DNA of 8,719 nt from an uncultured Rhizobiaceae group bacterium (GTDB lineage: Bacteria > Pseudomonadota > Alphaproteobacteria > Rhizobiales > Rhizobiaceae): positions 1 to 8,719 of the forward strand of contig CALLHT010000250.1 of the NCBI GenBank assembly GCA_938009335.1. The letters are read 5' to 3'. The position numbers and the translations under genes are program-made. The notes under the pieces are model-generated. The model worked only from the letters and a program-made list of their open reading frames with translations. It was not told the DNA's origin and ran no database searches. Position 1 is the first letter of the stretch; the number at the start of each line of letters is the position of its first letter. This document shows, piece after piece, positions 1 to 6,157 of the stretch.

Positions 1-1163
1 ACCTGCTTGGTGACTTCAAGCAGCATATCAATTTCTTTTTTCTGCGCACGGCCTTCTGCCATGCGGGTTAGAACCCGCCACATCCAGCCTGTGCCTTCAC
101 GGCATGGCGTGCATTGGCCGCAAGATTCATGCTTATAGAAATACGCCAAACGCGCGATTGCGCGAATGATGTCTGTTTCCTTGTTCATGACGATCACAGC
201 CGCTGTACCAAGACCAGACTTCAAGGCAGACAAGCTGTCAAAGTCCATCTTCGTATCGATGATCTGATCCGCAGGTACACAGCGCACAGATGATCCACCC
301 GGAATAACAGCAAGCAGATTGTCCCAGCCGCCAATGATACCACCACAATGACGCTCGATCATCTCACGGAAGGGAATCGACATTTCTTCTTCAAACGTAC
401 ACGGCTTTTCCACATGCCCAGAGACACAGAAAAGTTTAGTGCCCGCATTACGCTCTTCACCAAATGAAGCGAACCAATCCGCGCCGCGACGCAAAATCGT
501 TGGCACAACCGCAACAGATTCAACGTTGTTTACCGTTGTCGGACAACCATACAAACCAACATTGGCCGGGAACGGAGGCTTCAGGCGCGGCTGACCTTTT
601 TTGCCTTCCAGTGATTCAAGCAAAGCCGTTTCTTCACCACAAATATAAGCACCGGCGCCATGGTGAACATAAATGTCATAGTCCCAGCCATGTTTGTTGT
701 TTTTCCCAAGCAGGCCAGCGTCGTAACATTCATCAATTGCAGCCTGAAGCGCTTCGCGTTCGCGAATATATTCACCGCGAACATAAATGTAGCAGGCATG
801 TGCATTCATTGCGAAACCCGCGATGAGACATCCCTCGATCAAGGTATGCGGATCATGGCGCATGATATCCCGGTCTTTACAGGTGCCAGGCTCTGATTCA
901 TCCGCATTGATGACAAGATAAGACTGGCGCCCATCTGAACGCTCTGGCTTTGGCATGAAAGACCATTTCAAGCCTGTCGGGAAGCCTGCCCCGCCACGGC
1001 CACGCAAGCCAGATGCCTTTACCTGATCGATAACCCAATCAGCGCCTTTATCTATAAACTTCTTGGTGCCAGACCAATGTCCACGCTTCATAGCGCCTTT
1101 CAGCGACTTGTCATGAAGGCCATAGATGTTTGTAAAAATGCGGTCTTTATCTTGAAGTGCCAT
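1..1163 (-). CDS. nuoF: NADH-quinone oxidoreductase subunit F (51 kDa NADH/FMN-binding subunit), 3' end outside window
   Basis: This is the electron-entry subunit of complex I. It oxidises NADH, holds FMN and passes electrons to its 4Fe-4S cluster N3 on the cytoplasmic arm. I translated it by hand from the ATG at 1163: 387 codons are visible, out of about 430 usual for the family. Visible signatures are the glycine-rich GRGGAGFPTG at residues 55-64 (FMN/NADH site), GAGAYICGEETAL at 169-181, and SCGQCTPCREG at 347-357, which supplies three N3 ligands (C348, C351, C354). The fourth ligand would lie beyond the left edge. An in-frame TGA lies five codons upstream of the ATG, so the start cannot be much earlier. 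There is no strong Shine-Dalgarno; the nearest purine run is an AGTGAG about 11 bases away. A 102-base gap separates it from the preceding membrane-protein gene. Identity is near certain; the start is likely. Confidence 0.97.
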   Translation of the reverse strand, partial: MALQDKDRIFTNIYGLHDKSLKGAMKRGHWSGTKKFIDKGADWVIDQVKASGLRGRGGAGFPTGLKWSFMPKPERSDGRQSYLVINADESEPGTCKDRDIMRHDPHTLIEGCLIAGFAMNAHACYIYVRGEYIREREALQAAIDECYDAGLLGKNNKHGWDYDIYVHHGAGAYICGEETALLESLEGKKGQPRLKPPFPANVGLYGCPTTVNNVESVAVVPTILRRGADWFASFGEERNAGTKLFCVSGHVEKPCTFEEEMSIPFREMIERHCGGIIGGWDNLLAVIPGGSSVRCVPADQIIDTKMDFDSLSALKSGLGTAAVIVMNKETDIIRAIARLAYFYKHESCGQCTPCREGTGWMWRVLTRMAEGRAQKKEIDMLLEVTKQ

Positions 1164-1265
1164 GGGTAGCCGGACTCACTTGGGTTTTAGGCTCTGTTTT
1201 CCTAACTCTATAATCTCAGCAAGTACCAAATCGATGAATGACAAACAAGAGTTTAGATTGCAAAG

Positions 1266-1859
1266 TTACTCAGAGTTTTCCGTTTTTGAAGAAAACCGAC
1301 GCATAACAAAGTTTGCAATCAAACCACCAGCAAGGGCATATCCGCCAAAGCTCAATAAAAGCTGAGCAATAGCAGCTAAGTCTTCGCGCTGGAACCCATC
1401 ATATAAGGCTGTTTGAGGGCCGAATTCCTGTCCCATAACAGTGGTGGGAGAAATGAACGTCGAATAAATCCAGTATGCTGCTCCCAAACCGGCGCCTACT
1501 TTGAAGGATTTTGATTTCTTTTCACCAGACCTCAGCAAGTACAGATTGTTAATGGATCGTCTGAAGCCATTGAAAATAAAATACCAGATGACCGCGACAA
1601 CCAATGTACCAAACACGGTCGAGACGACGCTGTTGTTTCCATACTCAAAATGAAAATAGTAGGCAGCATAGCAAGCAAACGCGGCAGCTGCGTAAGCGGG
1701 CCAAAACCGCTCAAAGTGAGAATTATGAACCTGTGGCAAGGCAAACTCAGTTGGTTCGCGCCGTTCCACCCCGACATTATTCGAGAACTCACCACGGCGT
1801 TCTACAGCAGCAAAACCTGCCCCCTCAGACATCGCATTTCTTTTTCCAAAAGCAGCCAT
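1266..1859 (-). CDS. Four-span membrane protein, tandem paralogue 2 (function unknown)
   Basis: I do not recognise this 197-residue protein. It has a cytoplasmic-looking, charged N-terminus of about 50 residues, then four hydrophobic segments near residues 52-70, 77-98, 120-137 and 160-186, and a polar tail. I chose the ATG at 1859 because GGGGAGG lies seven bases upstream; an in-frame GTG at 1877 would place that ribosome site inside the gene. It matches its upstream neighbour in exact length, in the order and spacing of the four spans, in an N-terminal M-x-x-FGK motif and in the DNA leader. Sequence similarity through the body is weak, so this is an old duplication. It sits 46 bases after that neighbour and 102 bases before nuoF, on the same strand, so it is probably transcribed with complex I. 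A role in complex I assembly or attachment is only a guess from position. Confidence 0.85.
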   Translation of the reverse strand: MAAFGKRNAMSEGAGFAAVERRGEFSNNVGVERREPTEFALPQVHNSHFERFWPAYAAAAFACYAAYYFHFEYGNNSVVSTVFGTLVVAVIWYFIFNGFRRSINNLYLLRSGEKKSKSFKVGAGLGAAYWIYSTFISPTTVMGQEFGPQTALYDGFQREDLAAIAQLLLSFGGYALAGGLIANFVMRRFSSKTENSE

Positions 1860-1929
1860 ACAAAAACCTCCCCGCACAGTGTAGGGAAATGCTAAAGCGA
1901 TATAATTAGGATTTGTTTAAGCCACGACT
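1842..1929 (-). repeat. 640-bp tandem-unit boundary, copy 2 (gene 3' end plus leader plus start)
   Basis: Read on the minus strand, this 88-base block aligns without gaps to 2569-2482. By hand count, 17 of 20 bases match in the gene-end part, 16 of 32 in the middle, 18 of 21 across the GTG-GGGGAGG-ATG leader and 11 of 15 in the first codons after the ATG. The gene end, ribosome site and start codon lie at the same offsets in both copies. It is the junction between the two paralogous membrane-protein genes. Confidence 0.75.
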
Positions 1930-2499
1930 GAACACATATCGGTCCATAAAAGCATAGGCACCCAAGGTCATTCCGGCGCCAGAAACAATATTGGCAATAA
2001 TGTCTCTTGCTTGATTATTCGCTTCTCCCAATGAAGCATGCACACCAAACAATTGATTGTGCCAATCTATTGCAAATAAGCCTGTAATGTTCATGTCATG
2101 TTTGTACATCGCGTACAGAACACCGACACCAATTCCAAGGAATGCAACCGCAGGATACTTTTCTTTGTTGTCTTTGCTATTTCGATTGCCCTTAAACCCT
2201 GACGCTATAGCCCAAGCAATAGATGTAATTGCATAAGCGATCATTATCGACAGCATGGGAAGAACAGAGAATTTCTGCTCGCTTGTGAAACCAAAGCTAT
2301 AGTAACCGACCCCGTAAAAAACAGCTGATAAAACCGCAATCGAAATATAGGACATAATCGCATAGGGACGTTCATCACCTTCGTCAAAGCGTGCGTCAGC
2401 ATAGAGATCGGTTGGCAGCCTTCGGCGTATGACCGCATCGGCATCAGACGTGTGGCTCGTTTTCGTTTCTCTTTGTCCTAGTTTACCAAAAGTGCCCAT
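1906..2499 (-). CDS. Four-span membrane protein, tandem paralogue 1 (function unknown)
   Basis: This 197-residue protein is not one I recognise. Residues 1-45 are polar and rich in charge, with an RRR at 25-27. Hydrophobic segments follow at about 47-68, 78-101, 116-133 and 168-188, and a basic tail ends in SRGLNKS. The ATG at 2499 is preceded by GGGGAGG at seven bases. A GTG at 2517 is also in frame but lies upstream of that site, so the ATG is preferred. The loop between spans 2 and 3 is lysine-rich (KGNRNSKDNKEK), which suggests it faces the cytoplasm. It shares start motif, length and topology with the gene that follows, and the two are spaced by a 640-base period. It sits 97 bases after the gene carrying the NuoE-type module. 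Such unidentified frames are known inside alphaproteobacterial complex I clusters, but I cannot link this one to a named family. Confidence 0.85.
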   Translation of the reverse strand: MGTFGKLGQRETKTSHTSDADAVIRRRLPTDLYADARFDEGDERPYAIMSYISIAVLSAVFYGVGYYSFGFTSEQKFSVLPMLSIMIAYAITSIAWAIASGFKGNRNSKDNKEKYPAVAFLGIGVGVLYAMYKHDMNITGLFAIDWHNQLFGVHASLGEANNQARDIIANIVSGAGMTLGAYAFMDRYVFSRGLNKS

Positions 2500-2569
2500 A
2501 AAAAAGCCTCCCCACACGATATGCAGAGAGGCTAACTCAATTCACTTTAGATTTGCTTAAACCACGGCT
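2482..2569 (-). repeat. 640-bp tandem-unit boundary, copy 1
   Basis: This is the partner of the 1929-1842 block. It contains the same leader and start upstream of the first four-span gene. It also contains a stretch matching the 3' end of that same gene, although no complete gene ends here. The ungapped alignment and identical offsets argue against chance. Confidence 0.7.
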
Positions 2570-2580
2570 TAAGCTGCATC
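2537..2580 (-). pseudogene. Fossil 3' end of a third four-span paralogue
   Basis: On the minus strand, 2569-2550 matches 1929-1910 at 17 of 20 bases. In frame it reads SRGLSKSKVN then TGA at 2539-2537, against SRGLNKS-stop at the end of the first paralogue. Nothing membrane-like precedes it; the preceding gene ends at 2597. The simplest reading is that an upstream copy of the family was deleted down to its last few codons. The match is short, so this is moderately supported. Confidence 0.5.
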
Positions 2581-2596
2581 CAGTAGGAATATTGAC

Positions 2597-3334
2597 TTAT
2601 TTGGCTTTGCCACCCTTTGCCAGCACTTTCGCCTGTTTGATCCAGTCATCACGCTCGATGCGGCCTTTAAATGATAACTCATCATCAACGATTGCCACAT
2701 CGGCTTTCTTCCACTTGGCGATTTGATCAAAGTGATAAAACCCAAGACCGTTCAGTGTCTTTTCAAGTTTAGGGCCAACACCGGAGATCAATTTAAGATC
2801 GTCAGCTTTGCCGCCTCTCGCCTTTTTCAAGCGCTCAGGGCCAGCCTTCTTAGCTGGAGCCTTTTTGGCTGGTGCTTTCTTGGCGGCTGGTTTTGCTGCA
2901 GTTGATTTCGATTTTGAAGCCGTGCTCTTCGCGGCAGTTTTCTTGGCCGCTGGCTTTTTCTCTGCCGCTTTTTTTGCCGCAGGTTTCGGCTCAGCTTTTT
3001 TAGCAGGCGTATCAGAAACCAGGCTAGCAACTGGCGCAGTCGCTGTTTCTGTGGCTGAAGTGCCAGCATCATCGCTCCAGGCATCGCGATCTGATTTACC
3101 CATTTTGGAAGCAGCAACACCGGTTGCTGCCGCAGCAGCAGTACCAGCTGCAACTTTCGATGTTGTGCTCACTTCTTCGCCGCAAAATGTTTCATGCAAC
3201 ATCCAAGCGGTCGCAATGAAAACCATAGCGGAAATAAGAAGCAGCGGAAAACCAGACATTACCGCCTGCAAAAGATACCATGTAAAAGCGCCCGCAATGG
3301 CGCCTAAAATTATACAAACAATTCTACACATCAT
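2597..3334 (-). CDS. Membrane-anchored protein with NuoE-type C-terminal helix-hairpin-helix module and Lys/Ala-rich linker
   Basis: This 245-residue protein has two hydrophobic helices at about residues 5-25 and 29-46, a polar Ala/Thr/Ser stretch, then a histone-H1-like Lys/Ala/Pro linker at about 109-172 with near-perfect repeats of PAKKA (156-165). Its C-terminal module at 176-241 contains ISGVGPKLEK, the hairpin of a helix-hairpin-helix-like fold. The module differs from the C-terminus of NuoE at only five of 66 positions. GAGGAG upstream serves either of two adjacent ATG codons, 3334 (spacing 5) or 3331 (spacing 8). It lies 62 bases after nuoE. From memory, genes with a short membrane anchor and this module occur next to nuoE/nuoF in other Alphaproteobacteria without an assigned function. 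A membrane partner of the NuoE tail is a reasonable inference, not shown here. Confidence 0.88.
   Translation of the reverse strand: MMCRIVCIILGAIAGAFTWYLLQAVMSGFPLLLISAMVFIATAWMLHETFCGEEVSTTSKVAAGTAAAAATGVAASKMGKSDRDAWSDDAGTSATETATAPVASLVSDTPAKKAEPKPAAKKAAEKKPAAKKTAAKSTASKSKSTAAKPAAKKAPAKKAPAKKAGPERLKKARGGKADDLKLISGVGPKLEKTLNGLGFYHFDQIAKWKKADVAIVDDELSFKGRIERDDWIKQAKVLAKGGKAK
2612..2809 (-). repeat. Duplicated 66-residue module, copy in the membrane-anchored gene
   Basis: It encodes residues 176-241 of the gene ending at 2597 and aligns with 3606-3409 in nuoE. Protein identity is 61 of 66 by hand count. Over about 185 compared bases roughly 48 differ, most of them at third codon positions. 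Similarity extends about ten residues further N-terminal (AGPxRLKK). This is an old copy held by protein-level selection, not a recent conversion. Confidence 0.85.
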
Positions 3335-3396
3335 TCCAACTCCTCAAACGTTCAGCCCACAGTTAGTGCGGTTATACACCATGATTGCTCTAATGT

Positions 3397-4356
3397 TTAC
3401 TTTTTTGCTTTCGCAAGCGCTTTTGCCTGCTTAATCCAATCATCCCGTTCAATGCGCCCCTTAAATGAAAGCTCATCATCAACGATCGCAACATCGGCTT
3501 TTTTCCAAGCTGCAATCTGAGAGAAATGCCAGAAACCCAAGCCATTCAAAGTTTTCTCAAGCTTTGGCCCGACGCCGCTAATTTGTTTAAGATCATCAGC
3601 TTTTCCCTCAGGCTTTTTGAGGCGCATCGGTCCAGCAGGCTTCTTAGCGGGAGCCGTGGATGCTTTAGCTTTTTTAGGCGCGGACTTTTTTGACGGCGCT
3701 TTCTTGGGTGAAGCAGCACCAATTGAAGTCTCACGTGTTGTGTTCGGATTGTCCAAAAGCGTTGTCGCGCCACCAACCGGCGCAGAAAAATGCCGACCAT
3801 TTTGTGGTCCGGGTGTTACGTCAGCACCCTTCCCTGCTTCAAACGCATCAATAATTTCTTCTAAACGTTCGGGGGTGAGATCTTCATAAGTATCTTTAAA
3901 GATCATAACCATGGGTGCGTTAACACATGCGCCCTGGCATTCAACCTCTTCCCAGGACAAAGAGCCATCTGAACTGGTCTCGAACTGATTTTCGTTAATC
4001 TTGCGCTTGCACACTTTCATCAGTTCTTCAGAACCACGAAGCATGCATGGTGTCGTTCCACAAACCTGAATATGAGCTTTCTTACCCACAGGCTGTAGCA
4101 TGAACTGAGTATAGAAGGTCGCCACTTCAAGAACGCGAATATACGGCATATTTAACATTTCAGCGATATGCTCAATCGATGCTTTGGTAACCCAGCCATC
4201 TTGTTCTTGCGCAATCATAAGCAGTGGAATGACCGCAGAAGCCTCACGCCCCTTAGGATATTTTTTGATCCAGGTTTTGACCACAGGTGTATTCGCGCGA
4301 TTAAACGCAAAGCTTGCAGGTTGAGCTGCATCGTCAGCTAAACGACGAACGGACAT
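3397..4356 (-). CDS. nuoE: NADH-quinone oxidoreductase subunit E (24 kDa, 2Fe-2S) with C-terminal extension
   Basis: This complex I peripheral-arm subunit holds the 2Fe-2S cluster N1a beside NuoF. The thioredoxin-like core covers about residues 15-175. Ligands are C99 and C104 (CGTTPC) and C140 and C144 (CQGAC), all present. The core motif EVATFYTQF lies at 76-84. The protein is 319 residues, against about 160-220 for the core family. The extra part is a Lys/Ala/Pro-rich linker at about 216-250 and a helix-hairpin-helix-like module at 251-316 with SGVGPKLEKTLNGLG. Such extensions are common in alphaproteobacterial NuoE. The ATG follows the TAA of the preceding lipoprotein gene with no gap. 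A GGAGG eight bases upstream lies within that gene's 3' end, so the two are likely coupled. The next gene repeats the module. Confidence 0.97.
   Translation of the reverse strand: MSVRRLADDAAQPASFAFNRANTPVVKTWIKKYPKGREASAVIPLLMIAQEQDGWVTKASIEHIAEMLNMPYIRVLEVATFYTQFMLQPVGKKAHIQVCGTTPCMLRGSEELMKVCKRKINENQFETSSDGSLSWEEVECQGACVNAPMVMIFKDTYEDLTPERLEEIIDAFEAGKGADVTPGPQNGRHFSAPVGGATTLLDNPNTTRETSIGAASPKKAPSKKSAPKKAKASTAPAKKPAGPMRLKKPEGKADDLKQISGVGPKLEKTLNGLGFWHFSQIAAWKKADVAIVDDELSFKGRIERDDWIKQAKALAKAKK
3409..3606 (-). repeat. Duplicated 66-residue module, copy at the C-terminus of nuoE
   Basis: It encodes NuoE residues 251-316 and is the partner of 2809-2612. A Lys/Ala/Pro-rich linker precedes the module in both genes, so linker and domain probably moved as one piece. 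Confidence 0.85.
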
Positions 4357-4794
4357 TTATGAATCCTCCGCAGAAGGCGTAATAAAACAAGAAGACTGTT
4401 GCTCAACGAGCGGTGAAGTGCCCTTGGCGTCAAACCGGCGGCCATCGATAATCATTCCACGAACAATCGTAACCGTAGGTTCACTAGGCGCCACACATTG
4501 GTTAGTTGCCGCCAATGCCTCTACAACAAATTTGGTTGTGATACGACGCCCGCGAAATTTTTCACTTTCGTCAAGACCACCAAGTGTTTCAGGGGCAAAG
4601 AAACGACCAAACAACAAGCGGTTTTCAATCAAATGATCACACCGTGCCTGATTGTCGATCACACACATTGGCTTGGACGCCGCGATCTTTTCCAGATTTT
4701 TGTCCTCGGCAGTCGGCGCATATGGCCCTACATCCCGCGACGTGCATGACGCCGCGAGCAAAGAAAGCATCAAGACTGCAAGGGTTTTCCTCAA
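4357..4794 (-). CDS. Small predicted lipoprotein inside the nuo operon (function unknown)
   Basis: This 145-residue protein has an N-terminal MRKTLAVLMLSLLAASC: two basic residues, a hydrophobic run, and an AAS-C lipobox-like site at C17. A lipid-anchored periplasmic protein is therefore likely. The mature part has four more cysteines (C44, C52, C100, C136), enough for two disulfides. I recognise no family. The start is a TTG whose last two bases overlap the nuoD TGA in a TTGA junction. GGGGAAG lies seven bases upstream, inside the nuoD end. A later ATG at 4770 would leave too short a signal peptide. Its stop is directly followed by the nuoE start. The tight packing implies coordinated expression with complex I. 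A role in assembly or on the periplasmic face is inference only, because its neighbours NuoD and NuoE sit on the opposite side of the membrane. Confidence 0.85.
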   Translation of the reverse strand: MRKTLAVLMLSLLAASCTSRDVGPYAPTAEDKNLEKIAASKPMCVIDNQARCDHLIENRLLFGRFFAPETLGGLDESEKFRGRRITTKFVVEALAATNQCVAPSEPTVTIVRGMIIDGRRFDAKGTSPLVEQQSSCFITPSAEDS

Positions 4795-5981
4795 CGGTCT
4801 ACTTCCCCAAACACAATATCAAGAGAACCAAGGATGGCTGATACATCCGCCAGCAAATGTCCGCGACACATAAAGTCCATGGCTTGCAAATGCGCGTAAC
4901 CCGGCGCACGTAGCTTGCAGCGATAAGGTTTATTGGAGCCATCTGAAACGACATACACGCCAAATTCGCCTTTAGGCGCTTCTACAGCGCAATACACCTC
5001 GCCAGCTGGCACATGATAGCCTTCTGTATAGAGTTTGAAGTGATGGATCAAAGCTTCCATAGAGCGTTTCATCTCACTACGCTTTGGCGGAACAACCTTG
5101 CCGTCAGTTGAAGAAATTGGTCCTTTGCCGTCGGGAACCCGCATCTTGGTAATACATTGTTTCATAATCGAGACGGATTGGCGCATCTCTTCCATACGAA
5201 TGAGATAACGATCGTAATTGTCTTTGTTCTTACCAACCGGAATATCAAAATCAAATTCGTCATAGCATTCGTATGGCTGGTTCTTACGCAAGTCCCAAGC
5301 CGCACCAGAACCACGAACCATGACCCCTGAGAACCCCCAAGCCCATGCATCTTCCAACTCAACAATGCCAATATCAACGTTACGCTGTTTGAAAATCCGG
5401 TTTGCAGTCAGAAGACGATCAATATCGTCCACTACTTTCAGAAACGGATCACACCAAGCTTCAATGTCGTTGACCAAGTCCTCCGGCAAATCCTGATGAA
5501 CACCACCAGGGCGAACATAAGCTGCGTGCATGCGAGCGCCACATGCACGTTCATAAAACACCATCAGTTTTTCGCGCTCTTCAAAGCCCCAAAGCGGCGG
5601 TGTCAAAGCGCCAACATCCATAGCCTGCGTCGTAATGTTGAGAAGGTGCGAGAGTATGCGGCCGATTTCGGAATACAACACTCGGATCAACTGCGCACGA
5701 CGCGGAACTTCAATCCCCGCCAGTTTTTCAACCGCAAGCGCAAACGCGTGCTCTTGGTTCATTGGCGCAACATAATCCAACCGGTCAAAATACGGGATCG
5801 CCTGTAGGTATGTCTTATGTTCGATCAGTTTTTCGGTGCCACGGTGCAGTAGGCCGATATGCGGATCAACGCGTTCTACAACCTCGCCATCCAGCTCCAG
5901 CACCAAACGTAAAACACCATGCGCAGCCGGATGTTGAGGACCGAAGTTAATGTTGAAATTTCTGACGTTATGCTCGCCCAT
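4791..5981 (-). CDS. nuoD: NADH-quinone oxidoreductase subunit D (49 kDa)
   Basis: This complex I subunit forms the quinone-binding cavity together with NuoB. It descends from the large subunit of NiFe hydrogenases but has lost the metal-binding cysteines. Counting from the ATG at 5981 it has 396 residues, the usual alphaproteobacterial length. It shows FGPQHPAAHG at 13-22, including H21, and Y70 in FDRLDY. By spacing these match the His/Tyr pair (bovine His59/Tyr108) that contacts the quinone headgroup. It ends in FGEVDR, as the family does. A TTG at 5996 is also in frame, but the ATG has GGTGGAG six bases upstream and overlaps the preceding stop as TGATG, so it is preferred. The 3' end carries the ribosome site for the lipoprotein gene, which it overlaps by four bases. 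Confidence 0.97.
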   Translation of the reverse strand: MGEHNVRNFNINFGPQHPAAHGVLRLVLELDGEVVERVDPHIGLLHRGTEKLIEHKTYLQAIPYFDRLDYVAPMNQEHAFALAVEKLAGIEVPRRAQLIRVLYSEIGRILSHLLNITTQAMDVGALTPPLWGFEEREKLMVFYERACGARMHAAYVRPGGVHQDLPEDLVNDIEAWCDPFLKVVDDIDRLLTANRIFKQRNVDIGIVELEDAWAWGFSGVMVRGSGAAWDLRKNQPYECYDEFDFDIPVGKNKDNYDRYLIRMEEMRQSVSIMKQCITKMRVPDGKGPISSTDGKVVPPKRSEMKRSMEALIHHFKLYTEGYHVPAGEVYCAVEAPKGEFGVYVVSDGSNKPYRCKLRAPGYAHLQAMDFMCRGHLLADVSAILGSLDIVFGEVDR

Positions 5982-6157
5982 CACGCGCTCCACCAATACA
6001 TAAAGCCTAATACCAGCAGCAAAGCTAAACCAATTCCAATATTCATTTGAGTTCTTGTCTTGTCAGCATCGAAGGGCTGACCAGATTCCTCAGCATGTTT
6101 TCTTGCTGCCTGTTCAGCGGCATCACGTGCAGCTTTTATGAAATTCGTGTCACCCAT
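5981..6157 (-). CDS. 58-residue single-span protein between nuoC and nuoD (function unknown)
   Basis: The chosen ATG at 6157 overlaps the nuoC TGA as TGATG; an in-frame start at 6208 would lie wholly inside nuoC and is unlikely. The product has a charged, probably helical N-terminal part of about 37 residues (FIKAARDAAEQAARKHAEES, an amphipathic pattern), then one hydrophobic segment at about 39-56 ending in MYWWSA. This is a C-terminally anchored membrane peptide with the soluble part probably in the cytoplasm. Its stop overlaps the nuoD start, again as TGATG. Being wedged with one-base overlaps between two core complex I genes argues that it is expressed and stoichiometric with them. A small accessory subunit or assembly factor is plausible. 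I do not recognise a named family and see no metal-binding residues. Confidence 0.82.
   Translation of the reverse strand: MGDTNFIKAARDAAEQAARKHAEESGQPFDADKTRTQMNIGIGLALLLVLGFMYWWSA

Noticed and set aside
464..896. Plus-strand open frames opposite nuoF
   Set aside because: They lie wholly within the antisense of a near-certain nuoF, have atypical composition and no ribosome sites.
1266..3334. The block between nuoE and nuoF as a mobile element
   Set aside because: I see no transposase, integrase, terminal inverted repeats or target duplication. The repeats found are tandem gene units.
2808..3434. A 208-codon plus-strand frame rich in AGAFLAGAF repeats
   Set aside because: It is the reverse reading of the Lys/Ala-rich linker, whose GC-rich repeats remove stops on the other strand. 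The minus frame has a clear domain and ribosome site.
5982..5996. TTG start for nuoD at 5996
   Set aside because: The ATG at 5981 has a well-spaced GGTGGAG, a stop-start overlap and the family's usual N-terminus and length.
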